Below are positions 22,061-60,775 of a DNA stretch of 64,000 nucleotides, piece by piece (position 1 is the first letter of the stretch; every line of letters begins with the position of its first letter). Source of the DNA: Molossus alvarezi. Its lineage: Eukaryota; Chordata; Mammalia; Chiroptera; Molossidae. The notes under the pieces were generated by a model. The model made no database searches and had not been told where the DNA came from. It saw nothing but the letters and a program-made list of their open reading frames with translations. Made by a program: the position numbers and the translations under genes. The stretch lies in assembly GCA_037176705.1 (NCBI GenBank), contig CM073895.1, positions 682,001 through 746,000 of the forward strand. The letters are read 5' to 3'.

Positions 22061-22287
22061 GCCCCCTTTATTAACAGTGTCTTTAGGAAAGGCATGCCTG
22101 TTCTTCCCAATGGCCTTCCTGTCTAAGATTTTAAGTGATAAACACAAGTGGACTGGACATTTTGCAGGGTCCAGCAGAAGTTAGAAAGTGTGGCGCATCA
22201 GATATTGCAAAGTGTGGTGCCACCGTGCTCAGATAAGGGAAACAGGAGGGAACTCCTCCATCAATTCCCTAAGTCTTAAGACAGCAA

Positions 22288-22495
22288 TCAACACTTTAAT
22301 TTTTAAAATTTTCAATTATAGTGGATATATAATATTATACTAGCTTCAGGTGTACAACATGATTTAATGTTTGTATACTCCCCGGCTAGCTCAGTTGGTA
22401 CAGCATGAGACTCAATCATTCGTATAACTTACTAAGTGACCACCCCAGTAGTCTAGTACCCATCTGCTACCATAGTTATTACAACACTTTTAAAA
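22288..22495. mobile_element. Old L1 3'-end fragment carrying a tRNA-half insertion
   Basis: The stretch around ATTATACTAGCTTCAGGTG and the later AAGTGACCACCCCAGTAGTC matches my memory of L1M-type 3' UTR sequence. It is interrupted at 22378-22408. Confidence 0.5.
22378..22413 (+). pseudogene. tRNA-Lys-like 5' half (retro-inserted fragment)
   Basis: CCCCGGCTAGCTCAGTTGG followed by TACAGCATGAGACTC corresponds to the acceptor 5' strand, D arm and 5' anticodon stem of tRNA-Lys(CUU). The match stops near the anticodon. There is no T arm and no A-tail, so it is not a working tRNA gene. Imperfect 17-18 bp direct repeats flank it (22361-22377 and 22409-22426). Confidence 0.55.
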
Positions 22496-23329
22496 ATTAG
22501 ACCAAGTTAAATGAATCTGATGTGTTTTGAAACTGACTTTTTTAAATGGGTAGAGCTATAGTCTCAGTTATTCCTTATTATATAAAAGTACACAAGCTCG
22601 CCAAATACGGGCCTGCGGATGGAGCTAGGGAGGGGCCTGTGGCCAAGCAGTGCCTGGAGGAGAGCTTCGACCTTTTACCCATTTCCTCTTCACCCAGCCA
22701 GGCGCTGCCCCGGCAGCTGGGGGAGGTATGGTTTGTGGCTAGTCCACGAAAACCTTGATGATGGCCACTGGGGGGCATCTGCCTGGAAAACTCATTTGAT
22801 TTTTCTCTTCATTTTTGGGGTGGGGGAAATGACAGAATTGTCACTGAACCCCCCCCCCTTTTATCCAGGCTTACGATTGTTTTCAATCTAGTGGGGAAAC
22901 TCCACATAATTCCAGGAATTTAACAATTCTCTAAGGAAAGAAGGAAGGGGGAACTTGGACCTTGACCCAAAGGCAAACTTTGCTAACTTTGGACACTGTG
23001 GGTCCTAGAGCAACTCCGCCCTGTGTCCACCCTTGTTTCCCTCTTCCCAGGAGGGTCCTGCCTGCCCTTTGTCCAGAAAGCAGGCACGTGGCCTTCCCAA
23101 CGTGAAGTCCTCACCAGTCAGTGACCAGAAGCCAGGACCTTAAGCTCTTCTCGGGCGAGGCGCCCTCTGTGGGGCTTTGAGGGGGCTGCTCTTGCCTATG
23201 CGTACTTGGTGGTTGATCTCTGTCCCCTCCCTTGTGAGCCACTTCTGAGCAACAGAAGGATCTCCACCTCGGACCACTGTGGTTCGCTGAGACACCAGGA
23301 GGATCGCAGTGCCCTTCTCCAGTCCGGTC

Positions 23330-45070
<21,741 letters not shown>

Positions 45071-45235
45071 GTGAGCTGGGCTTCGACAACTGGGGACCCT
45101 GGGGCGCACTGGCTGGGTGGCATCACCAAGAGGCAGCACCGAGATGCCCATGTTGCCCGGAGGCCAGTGTGGGTGCTGCACAGCCGCCCACCTCCCCAGC
45201 CTTTTTAATATTCCTCTGGTCAGGGCAAGGGCAGC

Positions 45236-45241
45236 ATTAAA
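45236..45241 (+). terminator. ATAD3A: ATAD3A proximal polyadenylation signal
   Basis: ATTAAA 166 bases after the stop codon, followed by GGCCTCTGC and then the GT-rich TGTGTGTCTTTGTGGTGGG. Confidence 0.75.
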
Positions 45242-45661
45242 GGCCTCTGCTTAGGACCAGCTGCAGCTGTGTGTCTTTGTGGTGGGAATCTGCCCCTCCA
45301 AGCTGTGGTTTTGGCTGGGGAGGGTCAGGCTTGGGCCACTCCTAGGCGGCTCCTGGGAGAGGTGTCTCCAGCCAGGCCCAGAACAGGGAGAAGGCACAGC
45401 CCCCATGTCCAGGGGAAGCAGCCAAGTGGACACTGCCCAGTAGCTGGCTGCTGCTGTGACCTGCGGTGGAGGGGAGCCTGACCTCCCCAGTCCCACCTGG
45501 ACCGGAGCCCAGCGAGGGCTGAACAGAGCAGACCCCGTGGTGCCCTTCGTGTCTCTGACCTACGCACCACTTCGTGTCCTTGGGTACCTGGTTGGGGCTG
45601 CACCTGAGACTGGGGGAGCTGCCCTCCCTCTCTGGAGCTGGGGCCTTTTTGTCCAGAATCT

Positions 45662-45667
45662 AATAAA
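45662..45667 (+). terminator. ATAD3A: Possible ATAD3A distal polyadenylation signal
   Basis: AATAAA within CAGAATCTAATAAAAACTCTG, about 590 bases after the stop codon. It could serve a longer 3' UTR. Confidence 0.45.
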
Positions 45668-45781
45668 AACTCTGACGCCATACCTCAGTATCCATCTCGT
45701 GGCTGATGTGAGGGGCGGGGCTTGAAGGGCTCACCGGGTCAGAGGTGAAAGAAGAGGCAGAGGCTGGAGCTTTCTGGAGAA

Positions 45782-45787
45782 TTTACT
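45782..45787 (-). terminator. TMEM240: Probable TMEM240 polyadenylation signal (AGTAAA)
   Basis: The plus strand reads TTTACT, which is AGTAAA on the gene strand, about 560 bases after the TMEM240 stop. That 3' UTR length agrees with the human gene as I recall it. Confidence 0.5.
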
Positions 45788-46347
45788 GACCAGCAGGAGT
45801 GGGGGTCACAGTGAGGCGCTGACCAGGGATGCCCTGGGCAGGGTGGCCGCACTTGCCACATCGGGGCTCAGGGGCCTTATTGCTGCTGGGCCGGGGTCTC
45901 CCCCAGACCCCTTCCTCCCACCCCCCACTGCGGCCCGCGGACGCACACGCCCCATGCACATGCTCCCGTGTGCAGACGTGGGTGCGGCCGGGGTCCGGCC
46001 CCCTTCTCTGCTCAGACCATCTCCCGGCCTCTCCTCCGCCAGGACGGAGAAGGACACCGGCACATAGGAAACAGCCGGTTTTACGTAACAAACATGGTCC
46101 CAGGCCAGGCGCAGGCCGAGGGCAGGACGTGGGGCCCCTGCTGCCCCAAGCCCCAGCGCCCTGCCTGGACGTGGAGACCGGGGTCCTGCCCCCAGACCGG
46201 CCCCACCCCGACCCCTTTATAAAAAGAAGAGGAGACAGCACCTTCCGCTGGACACACCTGGCGGCCGGGGCGCCCTGGCCCAGGCGGCCGTCCAGTCCCG
46301 TGTACGAGGGCGCGGAGGCCGGTGGCCCCGCGAGTCCTGCGCGCGGC

Positions 46348-52260
<5,913 letters not shown>

Positions 52261-53140
52261 CGTCCCGACCGGAATGGCGATCCTGGAGAGGGCCCTGGGG
52301 TGCCTCTCCCCACTCTTCTCCCTACTTGTCAACTGAAGTTTCTCATCCTGGGCCCCTGGGGTCGAGTGAGGGGCTTTGGTAGGCTGAGCGGCCACTACCT
52401 TCAGTGGAGGCCTGCAGGGTCGCTGGGGAGCAGCCAGGATGTCACTCCCAAGCAGCGGCCACATGGCCTGAGGTTGGCTGAGCAAAAGCCAAAGAATGCC
52501 CCACCGTGGGGGCGGGGCCAGCTTGTCTGGACTTCCCTCGGGGTCCGCCCCAGGCACCTGGGTTGGGCAGCCTGGAAGTCGGGGCGCCAGGGCCATGTTG
52601 GTGCTCTGGTGGCCCCATGATGCTGGGAGCCTGGGGAGGCGGCCCTGAATCAGCCTCACCGCAGCCCAGGGCCCGCACAGGAGTCCAGCCCCTCCCCACA
52701 GGCGACCTGAGCTTTTCCATAAAGCAGGAGGGGTCACTGGGAAGTCAGGCTACTTGGGGGACAGTTGACAGTGGGGAGCAGGTGCCATAGGGAACGGCCC
52801 CATTCTGCCAGCAGCCCCAGGGAGTGCAGACCTCCTGGGTGCCGGGAAGCTAGGCTGGACCCACAGGCCCTGGACTGTGGCCCTGGGAGCCTTCCGTGGC
52901 CGCACGGGGGGGGGGGGGGGCACGTTGGGCACCCTGCTCTGCCTCCTCCGGAGGACCTGTGAGGGCCAGCAGGGACTGGGCAAGTGGGGGACTCCGGACG
53001 AAGTGAGGACCAGCAGCATGTGTTTCCTGGACAGTGGCAGCCTCTCCGACAGGCGCTGGTACACCCCAGACAGGGAGGGAAAGGGGAGGAACACGCAGAC
53101 AGATATGGGGGAAATGAACTGTACACCATGTTTTTATGTT
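52261..53140. other. Intergenic region between TMEM240 and SSU72
   Basis: About 1 kb separates the TMEM240 promoter from the SSU72 3' end. No gene was seen. A 15-base G homopolymer lies at 52906-52920. Confidence 0.7.
52906..52920. repeat. G15 homopolymer
   Basis: Fifteen consecutive G on the plus strand. A shorter run of eleven G is at 8341-8351. Confidence 0.9.
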
Positions 53141-53159
53141 TTGCTTAAAGAAAACAAAC

Positions 53160-53165
53160 TTTACT
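53160..53165 (-). terminator. SSU72: Probable SSU72 polyadenylation signal (AGTAAA)
   Basis: The plus strand reads TTTACT, which is AGTAAA on the gene strand, 170 bases after the stop. It is followed on that strand by T-rich AAGTTTGTTTTCTTTAAGC. Confidence 0.5.
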
Positions 53166-53334
53166 ATCACACTCGTAACAAGGGTGGGGCACCAAACAGG
53201 ACAGAGGTGGAGCCGCACTACAGCTCGGGTGGGCGCTGGCCCTCAGCAGCAGCCTCAGTCAAAACAAGGGTTGGGAGGAACCAGTATGAACAACAGGAAG
53301 CGCAAGAAGGCTTCAGGCGCAGGCGGCCGCAGGC

Positions 53335-55880
53335 TCAGTAGAAGCAGACAGTGTGCAGGAAGGTCCGGCCGCTCTTCTCCTCAAACTCCTGCAGCAGCTC
53401 GTCGATCTCGTTCTCCATGTCCTCTGTGTGCTGGATCTGGGGGCAGAGAAGCCTCTTGAGCGGGGTAGGACCAGGACGCCAGGCCGAGCAGAAGCTGTGG
53501 ACCTGTGCTGGCGAGACCAGTGCTTCCCACCCACCTGCCATGTGCTACTAGCACAGGTTCCCTGCGGCTCCAAGCCCTCCCCTGGGGGAGCCCAAAGGGA
53601 AGAGCTGGGCTCTGGAACCAGGGCCTGCTCTCCAACCCACACCACCTGCAACTACGGGGCCCTCGCTCTGCAGACGAGCACTCGGGGCAGGGCTCACAGA
53701 CCGTCACCAGGGAGGAAAGCCAGCCCATGTGTGGGGCGGGTGAGGGTGGGGGATGACACGGCACACACAGTCCTGTGCAGGGTGTTAAGTAGCATCTGTG
53801 GCCTCTGCCCACTGGCTGCACCAACATCCCTCCCAGGCGTGAGACCCACAAGTGTCCTGGCCGACAACTACTGTCCTAAAAGGAGCAGGTGTTACAGGGA
53901 ACAGTCCTGGGGTGGCCCGAGCTGGACTGCAGTCGAGGCCCCTCGCTGCCCCGTCCGGGCCCAAGCAGGGCCTCTGAAGAAGAGCGGCTCCCCATACTCA
54001 GCGGTGGCCAGTGCAACCCAGGTCATGTCTGCGACTTCTGGGACATGTCTTCCCTCCAGCCCTCTCTCCTGCGCAACAGCGAATCATGGCCACAGCTGCT
54101 GGAGCTTCAGCAGCCACACTGGACCCCGAGGAACACTGGGAATGGAGGCTGTGCTGCGCCCTCAGAGCAAGCCAGCAGGGCGCCCTAGACGTGGCTAAAG
54201 CACCTGCTTCTGTTTCCGTCTCTCACAGTAGCTGACCTAGACGCAGGCACCACGGGCAGAAGACAAGGAAGGCATAGGGCTCCTTGCTCGGTAAGAGGAA
54301 ATATTTTGCTCTGAGCACAGCTGCAGTGGCTGCAAAAGCCCAGGGGTTTTCCACCCCAGGGAGGGCGCCCAGGGCCGCGTGGGGCCAGATGTCTGGAATG
54401 ACCAGTGGAGAGGACCAGCTTCCTCAGGGCCCTGACACATGGCATCTTCACGGAAGCGAGACACCAGCAGTCACTGCCTTCTACCAACTTAATGCACATG
54501 GTGAATTAGTCGGCTGTCAATCCTAACCTGTGGGCACCGCTCATCACTGCCCGTGACACCCTCGCTCGCAGGAGGACCTGGACCTTCCGCACTCCCTGAC
54601 CCTGGCCCTCGGGCGCTGCATCCAGAGCGGACAGGTGGACCTGGACCTTCCACACTCCCTGACCCTGGCCCTCGGGCGCTGCGTCCAGAGCGGACAGGTG
54701 GACCTGGACCTTCCGCACTCCCTGACCCTGGCCCTCGGGCGCTGCATCCAGAGAGGACAGGTGGACCTGGAGCTTCCGCACTCCCTGACCCTGGCCCTCG
54801 GGCGCTGCGCCCAGAGAGGACAGGTGGACCTGGAGCTTCCGCACTCCCTGACCCTGGCCCTCGGGCGCTGCGCCCAGAGAGGACAGGTGGACCTGGCCCT
54901 TCCGCACTCCCTGACCCTGGCCCTCGGGCGCTGCGTCCAGAGAGGACAGGAGGACCTGGACCTTCCGCACTCCCTGACCCTGGCCCTCGGGCGCTGCGTC
55001 CAGAGCGGACAGGTGGACCTGGACCTTCCACACTCCCTGACCCTGGCCCTCGGGCGCTGCGCCCAGAGAGGACAGGTGGACCTGGAGCTTCCGCACTCCC
55101 TGACCCTGGCCCTCGGGCGCTGCGCCCAGAGAGGACAGGAGGACCTGGACCCTCCACACTCCCTGACCCTGGCCCTCGGGCGCTGTGCCCAGAGCGGGCA
55201 GCTGGTGTGGATACTCACGCACTGGCAGAGCTCACAGATGAGGAAGGCCCCCAGGGTGGCCTCCTCGTGGTTGTCCTGAATGTCCACGTTGATCACGTGC
55301 ACCGGCTGGCAGGTCTCCTGCTCCCTGGAATTCAGATCTGACCGGACAGAAGGACACGGGTGTCAGAGACCCTGGCCGAGCATCACACCACCTCCTCCCC
55401 AAATACAGCGGTGATTCAACTCAACACCAGGCCCCACCTCGCCCTTGAAATGCGCACCTGCCCAGGGGAAGCGGTCAGCAGCGAGGTCCCTCTCAGAGCA
55501 CAGGTCCCAGCTCCGCCTCACATGCTCATGTACTCCAGACCCCTGAACTCACACAGTGCTGCCGGCAGCACAGGCAGCCCTGCCCTGACAGAATCGGCCC
55601 CAGTCCCCCTGCCAGGATCCTCCCGGACTGCTGCCTGCCCCCTGGGGGCCAGGGAAAGGAGGGGTGTGATGAGGGACAAGCAGGACAGAGGGCACCGCAG
55701 GCCCCAGGCACACGTCGGGGCACCAAGTCTGTGGGCTCACCTTCCACCACCTGGTCGTACACTCTCTCTTCACAAGTGAGGATCAGGTCAAACAGGTCTT
55801 TGCAGTTCTGGAACCTCTCTGGCCGGGGCTTGATTCGCTTATTTCTGTCCAGCATGTGCAAAATGCCGTTCTGCGTGTAG
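53335..55880 (-). CDS. SSU72: SSU72, RNA polymerase II CTD phosphatase, last three coding exons (partial)
   Basis: In transcript order the exons are 55880-55741 (Y76-E121 in human numbering), 55337-55219 (D122-C161) and 53436-53335 (I162-Y194 plus stop). Phases match across both introns. Ssu72 is a Cys-based phosphatase that removes Ser5-P and Ser7-P from the RNA polymerase II CTD during 3'-end processing with symplekin/CPSF. The catalytic Cys12 and P-loop are in exon 1, outside the window. Present here are the LILTCEERVYDQVVE core strand, the aspartate loop NVDIQDNHEEA carrying the general acid D143, and the C-terminal helix ENEIDELLQEFEEK ending TVCFY. The only difference from the human protein I noticed is HVINVD for HVVNVD. 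Codons 1-75 must lie beyond position 64000, so intron 2 exceeds 8.1 kb. TMEM240 follows on the same strand. Confidence 0.96.
53437..54574 (-). other. SSU72: SSU72 intron 4, unique part
   Basis: No SINE, exon or array was seen between the last exon and the 63-bp minisatellite. Confidence 0.7.
54575..55204. repeat. 63-bp minisatellite, 10 copies, in SSU72 intron 4
   Basis: The unit GACCTGGACCTTCCGCACTC.. starts at 54575, 54638 and every 63 bp after, giving ten copies to about 55204. Copies differ at a few fixed places: GACCTT, GAGCTT or GCCCTT; GCATCC, GCGTCC or GCGCCC; ACAGGTGG or ACAGGAGG. The last copy is the most diverged. Since 63 is divisible by three, several frames stay open for 210-260 codons, which is not evidence of coding. 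Confidence 0.96.
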
Positions 55881-56261
55881 CTGGGCACTGGAGTTAAGGA
55901 ACTCTAGAGGAGGTGAGCCACTGACCCAGGCAGGCGCCGGGCGCTCTGGACAGGTGCTGCCACAGCCCAAGGCCACTGAGAACACCGTGAGTGGGCAGAC
56001 CGTCCCTGATCGGCATCAGGATGTGCCTGCCCCAGCCAGCAGGCCACAGCTTCTGGACCAACACAGTCCAGAAAGCAGAGACCGAATGTCAGAGACGTTC
56101 AGCCCACCTGCTCTAACTCACCAGCTGCCTTGGTGGCTTGTGCCGCAGCACCTATGCTCACATTGACCCTGACCCTTCAACAAGGACAACACCACCCCAG
56201 CCAGGCTTAGCAACAGCAATGAAACTCCAGAAACCTGACAGTAACAGGGTACAGGAGTGAA

Positions 56262-56365
56262 AGGGGACCCAGAACCACTTGAAATCCCACTTCAAACCAC
56301 AAGGGACAGGCGGGGATGAGAATGAACAGGGCAGCGAGGCCATGAGAGCCCGTCCCTTGGAGCTC
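56262..56365. repeat. Intronic direct repeat, copy 1
   Basis: GGGGACCCAGAACCACTTG, then AAATCCCACTTCAAACC and AGGGCAGCGAGGCC. It is similar over about 90 bp to 57132-57236, with scattered substitutions. Confidence 0.7.
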
Positions 56366-57131
56366 AGAGGGACACCCAGGTCCCACAGTGAAGTCTGTGC
56401 CAAGTAGGTCAGGGGTCCTCCAGATGGCCCCACCCCCACCCAGCAGGGCGGCTGTCTATCCTTGGGGTCCCCGGGAAAGGACCCACCTCAACAGGCAGAT
56501 CCCTGAACACGAGGATGGGCCCTAGGGCCATTCCAGACAGATGGGAACAAGCACCTCGTCAGCGCTATTTCAGAGGCGCAGGTGGGCTGATGCAGGAATT
56601 CTGAGTGCTGTCAATGACCCGACTTTTTAAGTCCTTTTAAGTCGTGATGACTTAGTCACATCAGCTCCTACCTTCCTGGATACTGAGAACGGCTTTTATA
56701 AAGTGTGTAGGTGGTTTATTGAACAGCTTTAACTTAGAAAACGCTGGACTGTTAGCTGTGCTGTTTTCGCTCCTGACCCTCAGCCCCCTGCACCTCCGAG
56801 ACCTGCCACCCCACAGGCTTGGCTCTCGAGGACAGATGGCCACCAGGTGCTCGGACCAGGGCTGCAACCATCCTGCCAAGAACTCGCAAAACTCCTCCCC
56901 CCTTCGCTTCACCTTCATTGGGTTAAGTAGCTGATGTCGTAAGTTGAGGAATCAGACCTGACCCGCACACGTTTAACAGGGAAGTAGAACAGTGGCCTCT
57001 CTGGACCATTTTCTGGCAAATTCCAGGGCTGTTTGGCCTGGGCCAAGCCAAGCAGGACCAAGGACAGGAGGTGCCCGTGCCAGGAGCCATTTGCGAAGGA
57101 AACCATGACCCCCTCCCACTGTTTCACTCCC

Positions 57132-57236
57132 CAGGGACCCAGAACCACCTGGAACCCCACTTCGAACCCCAAAGGACAGGAGTGGGAATGCAGGGGCAGG
57201 GCAGTGAGGCCAAGGGGAAGCACACCCCAGGACAAA
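57132..57236. repeat. Intronic direct repeat, copy 2
   Basis: AGGGACCCAGAACCACCTG, then GAACCCCACTTCGAACC and AGGGCAGTGAGGCC. It lies in the same orientation as copy 1, about 870 bp away. Confidence 0.7.
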
Positions 57237-59433
57237 GCCCTTATCAGGATAAAGCTGGGGCCAGAGTGAGGGGCCGGGAAGGCCGGCTTCTGAGGACTTG
57301 TGCACAAGAGGGGACGCGAACTGCTGGAAGCCAACAGACCCGAGGCATTTGGTCAGAGAACAAAGTGTTCCACGAAAATGTCTCCTGGCTGAACAAGGAC
57401 CTCAAGTGCTGGGGCAGCAGCAGGGTTGGCCAGGCAGCGCCCGCCATTCAGCCCTGAACCGGAGGACACACCCCTGGGGGAGCAGTGGACGCAGGGAGCC
57501 GAGAGGACGGCTGACGGCCCGGGCCTGGGAACAACCCCACCCCCATTCCCACACACAGGCACTGCCCGTCCTGGATGGGGGGCTGGCTGAGCCTCCCCTG
57601 CAGCTGACACACAGTGAAACATGAGCTGCTGGTTCCAGAGCCCACCCAGGGTTAGGGGCACCACCTGCCTGCCCCTAACCTCTGAGCCCCCTGCCTAACA
57701 GCTGGTCCCTGAAGGAGCACAGCCTCAGTGACAGGAGGTTCCTAATACAGTTCAGCCTCCTGCGGACCCCACAATGCTTCTGAAGCCAAGACGGGATGAT
57801 GCCAAGGTTTGACCATTGGCAGTAGGGGGCTTCGACAGTACCCCCAAACACCTGCTTACAGTGCCCAGGGAGCAGGAGCCGTTCATGACGTGGGGGCATT
57901 GCATTTGCACCCAGAGCCCCTGGAGGGGATGTCACGCCTCTCCACGGACCATCCCGGGAGCACACTGAGGCCAACTGTGCAAGAACTGTTCTGGCCTGAT
58001 GTGGGCACCGCCAGCTCCATGGCAGCAGGAGTGTATGCGCAGGTGGGCGGCAGGAGTCGGGCTCGTGTGGAGCGAGGTCTGGGCCAGAGACCCCATGCGC
58101 ACTCAGCTCAAAGCAGAGGTCCCAGGAAGGAGGGAGGGCCGAGGTCGGAGGAGATGGATGTGCGTTTCCAGAGCAAGGGAACCGTACTGGCAGGAGGACC
58201 AGATGCCTACTTGCAGAGGCCATGGGTTTAGCAGCAGGCTCCCACACCCCACGGCCTCAGCGTCCCAGGGATGATAATCAGGGCCTTCCACCTGCCTCCT
58301 GCCCCCTCCCAGAGCTTCCCGAGGTGGGAGAGGGGAGCACAGCGCCTGAGCAGGCCCAGGTGGGTAGAGACTCCAAACTCTCAGGACCGGGGCAGGGACA
58401 GCCCCGACCCCAAGCCAGGCAGCACCTGCTCACGAAGGGGTTTCAGGGCCAGCGGCCTGGCAGCATCCTGAACAGGGCAGGAGCTGGCGCCCACCGCAGG
58501 CCCCACAGGTTCTCTTCCAACAACAGGGGCTCAGAACCTTCACCCTGCACCCCTGCCCAGGCTCTGGAGCAGCAGACTCCCTCGGGCCCTGTGGAATCAC
58601 CTGCTCAGGTCCTGGCTGGACTGACCGTGGGCGCTGGCACTCCGCTGACAGGACACCTCAGGGCTGCTTTGCAGACGCTCACTGGATGACCCAAGGATCC
58701 TTGTCAGATGCTGCCGCACCAAATTCAGGTGTCCCCACTCTGTGCCTCAGCTTCAGAGGTGACCCCAAACCCTCTGCGGTCAACACCCCGAGGGGGACCA
58801 TGCCAGGGGGAGCCAGCACAGCACTGGAATCCTGTCACCCAACTTAACTTCCAATCTCAAAAAGGTCAAGCCCACTAGGCACAGATTCTCAGGTGCGGGG
58901 AAGATTCTCAAGGGCACTGTGGCTCAGAAATGCCCAGAGGTGCACCCTCCCTCGGGGGCCACCACAGCAGCCACAGGCAGTCCAGATGCGCTGGGCTGCA
59001 CTGGGTCGGGGATGGTACCGAGGACAAGGCTGCAGCCTGCCCTGCTCAGGCACACACTCCCAGGGAGGGGCCCAGGGCCAGGCCCCCTCCCCAACCCTGG
59101 CTCTCACATCGCGGGCAGCAGAGCCCCATGCCCGGAGGAAGCGCAGGGCAATGCCCCAGGCCCACAGCCACCATGAAGAGCAGTCCCAGCCCAGGAGGTC
59201 CGACTCCTGTCAGTGGCTTCCTCTTCTCTGGTGTCTTCAGGAGTCCTCCGAGACCCATTAGCCTGGCATGCCTGACCAGGGGCTCCTCCCTGCAGCTGGA
59301 GCTACTTGGGCACCCAGTGGGTAGAAAGTTCCCCAACAGGGAAGCTGCCCCCAGCCCATCTCAGGAACAGCTCAAGTACTTCAGTCAAACTTTAGGATTA
59401 TTATGTAGGAGCAACGTTTCTGCCTTCACTTTC

Positions 59434-59680
59434 TTTTCTTTTCTTTTTACCCTCACCCAAGGACATTTTTGCATTTATCATCAGATAGAGCAGGAGGGAG
59501 ACATGGGGGAAGAGAGAGAGAAAAACATCGATGAGAGAGAGAATGGCTGCCACCCACATGATCCCAACCAGGGCCCGGGGACAAACTGCAACCGAGGTAC
59601 ATGCCCTTAGCGGGAACCGAACCTGGGTCTCTCTGGTCCACGGGCCAATGCTTTAACCACTGAGCCAAACTGGCCAGGGC
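59434..59680 (-). mobile_element. Young type A SINE in SSU72 intron 2
   Basis: In reverse orientation, from TTTTCTTTTTACCCTCACCCAAGG to GAGCCAAACTGGCCAGGGC. TCTGCCTTCACTTTC is duplicated exactly at 59419-59433 and 59681-59695. Confidence 0.92.
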
Positions 59681-59833
59681 TCTGCCTTCACTTTCAATTG
59701 GCACAAGCTGAATGGGGCCCGTGGTCTGGCCACCTCTGAGATTCCAGGGCCAGGTATGCTGGCACCCCAGGTTGTTCCCAGCCTGGCGTCACCCTTGAGT
59801 CCTCCTCTTTCAACCCCTCAAAAAGCTTTCCTG

Positions 59834-60052
59834 CCCGGCCGGTGTGGCTCAGTGGTTGAGTGTCGACCCTGCACCAAGAGGTTGCCAGTTTGATTCCCAG
59901 TCAGGACATATGCCCACATTGTGGGCCACATCCCCAGTGGGGGACATGCAGGAGGCAGCCAATCAATGTTCTCTCTCATCAATATTTCTCTCTCTCCCCC
60001 ACCTTTCTCTCTAAAATCAATAAAGAAAAATTAAAAAAAGAAAAAAAAAAGC
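59834..60052 (+). mobile_element. Type B SINE
   Basis: The head reads GCCCGGCCGGTGTGGCTCAG, ending AAAATCAATAAAGAAAAATT plus an A-rich tail. AAAAGCTTTCCTGC before it and AAAAGCTTCCCCGC after it are a slightly mutated target-site duplication. Confidence 0.92.
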
Positions 60053-60775
60053 TTCCCCGCCCTGGGAGGGCTGCACCCCCGAATGCCACTGCAGCACACC
60101 CCAGTCCCCACCGTCCAGTCCTCCAACACTAGCTACGCGCTGCAGGCCAGGGCCCCCTCGAGCTGACTGGGGAGAGCACGCCGAGGGGAACCGCACGTGT
60201 GAACCACTGCAAAGCATACCCAGTGAAGACAGGCGTCACCTGGCCCATTGTGAAAGGCCACCACCCCCTCCTTCCTGCTCCTCCCGTGAATGAGCAAAGC
60301 TGCTCTGGGACCCTGCCCGCCCCCTTGTCACAGATCCAGGTGACACCCAAAGGGCCTGTAAGCAGCCTGCCCACCCTACATTTTCCCGGCAACACACGGA
60401 ATCAGCAAGGATACGAGATGTTTCCCAGGATCACAGGCCTTGCCCAGCGGCTGCCAGCCGGGCCCCTCCCCCCTTCCTGAGGAGGCGCTGAGGGGAGTCA
60501 CATCCTGGGGCTGTGCTGTCGTCCCCAGGACAGAACACAGCCCATCAGCTGCTGGAGGACTGGCTCCCGGGGTAAGAGCCATTGGAGAGCTGTTGGCACA
60601 CTTGGGGGAGAAAGGCAAGGAGTAAACAGGTTTGAAATGGGGACCCTCTGAAAGGGTTGTGGGGACAGTGGGGATACTCGGACCCAACTCAGAACAACAG
60701 CAACAAAGGCGTTCGAGCCAGCGCTTCTAACAAATTCACACTCACACTCACTTCTGTGGTCAAAGCTGTTCTGCA

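Larger units (their letters stand above)
17051..23329. other. Intergenic region between VWA1 and ATAD3A
   Basis: In human this interval holds ATAD3C and ATAD3B. Here I found no ATAD3-like exon outside the single gene further right. 17051-18325 and 22500-23330 show nothing recognisable. 18326-22060 is a SINE cluster, with 18520-19045 an AT-rich stretch that may be an old unassigned repeat. 20082-20450 is unique-looking sequence between SINEs. 22288-22495 is an old L1 3' fragment. Confidence 0.7.

Noticed and set aside
17051..23329. Possible remnants of ATAD3B or ATAD3C
   Set aside because: I looked for Walker A, Walker B and coiled-coil exon sequence on both strands and saw none. Only SINEs, an L1 fragment and unique DNA are present.
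53353..54198. 281-codon plus-strand frame over the SSU72 last exon
   Set aside because: Antisense to a confirmed exon, with no recognisable protein.
54575..55204. CRISPR-like direct repeats
   Set aside because: The units are contiguous with no unique spacers, and the host is a mammal. This is a minisatellite.
54489..55341. Open frames of 214-262 codons on both strands
   Set aside because: Product of the 63-bp minisatellite. The only real coding bases here are SSU72 exon 4 at 55219-55337 on the minus strand.
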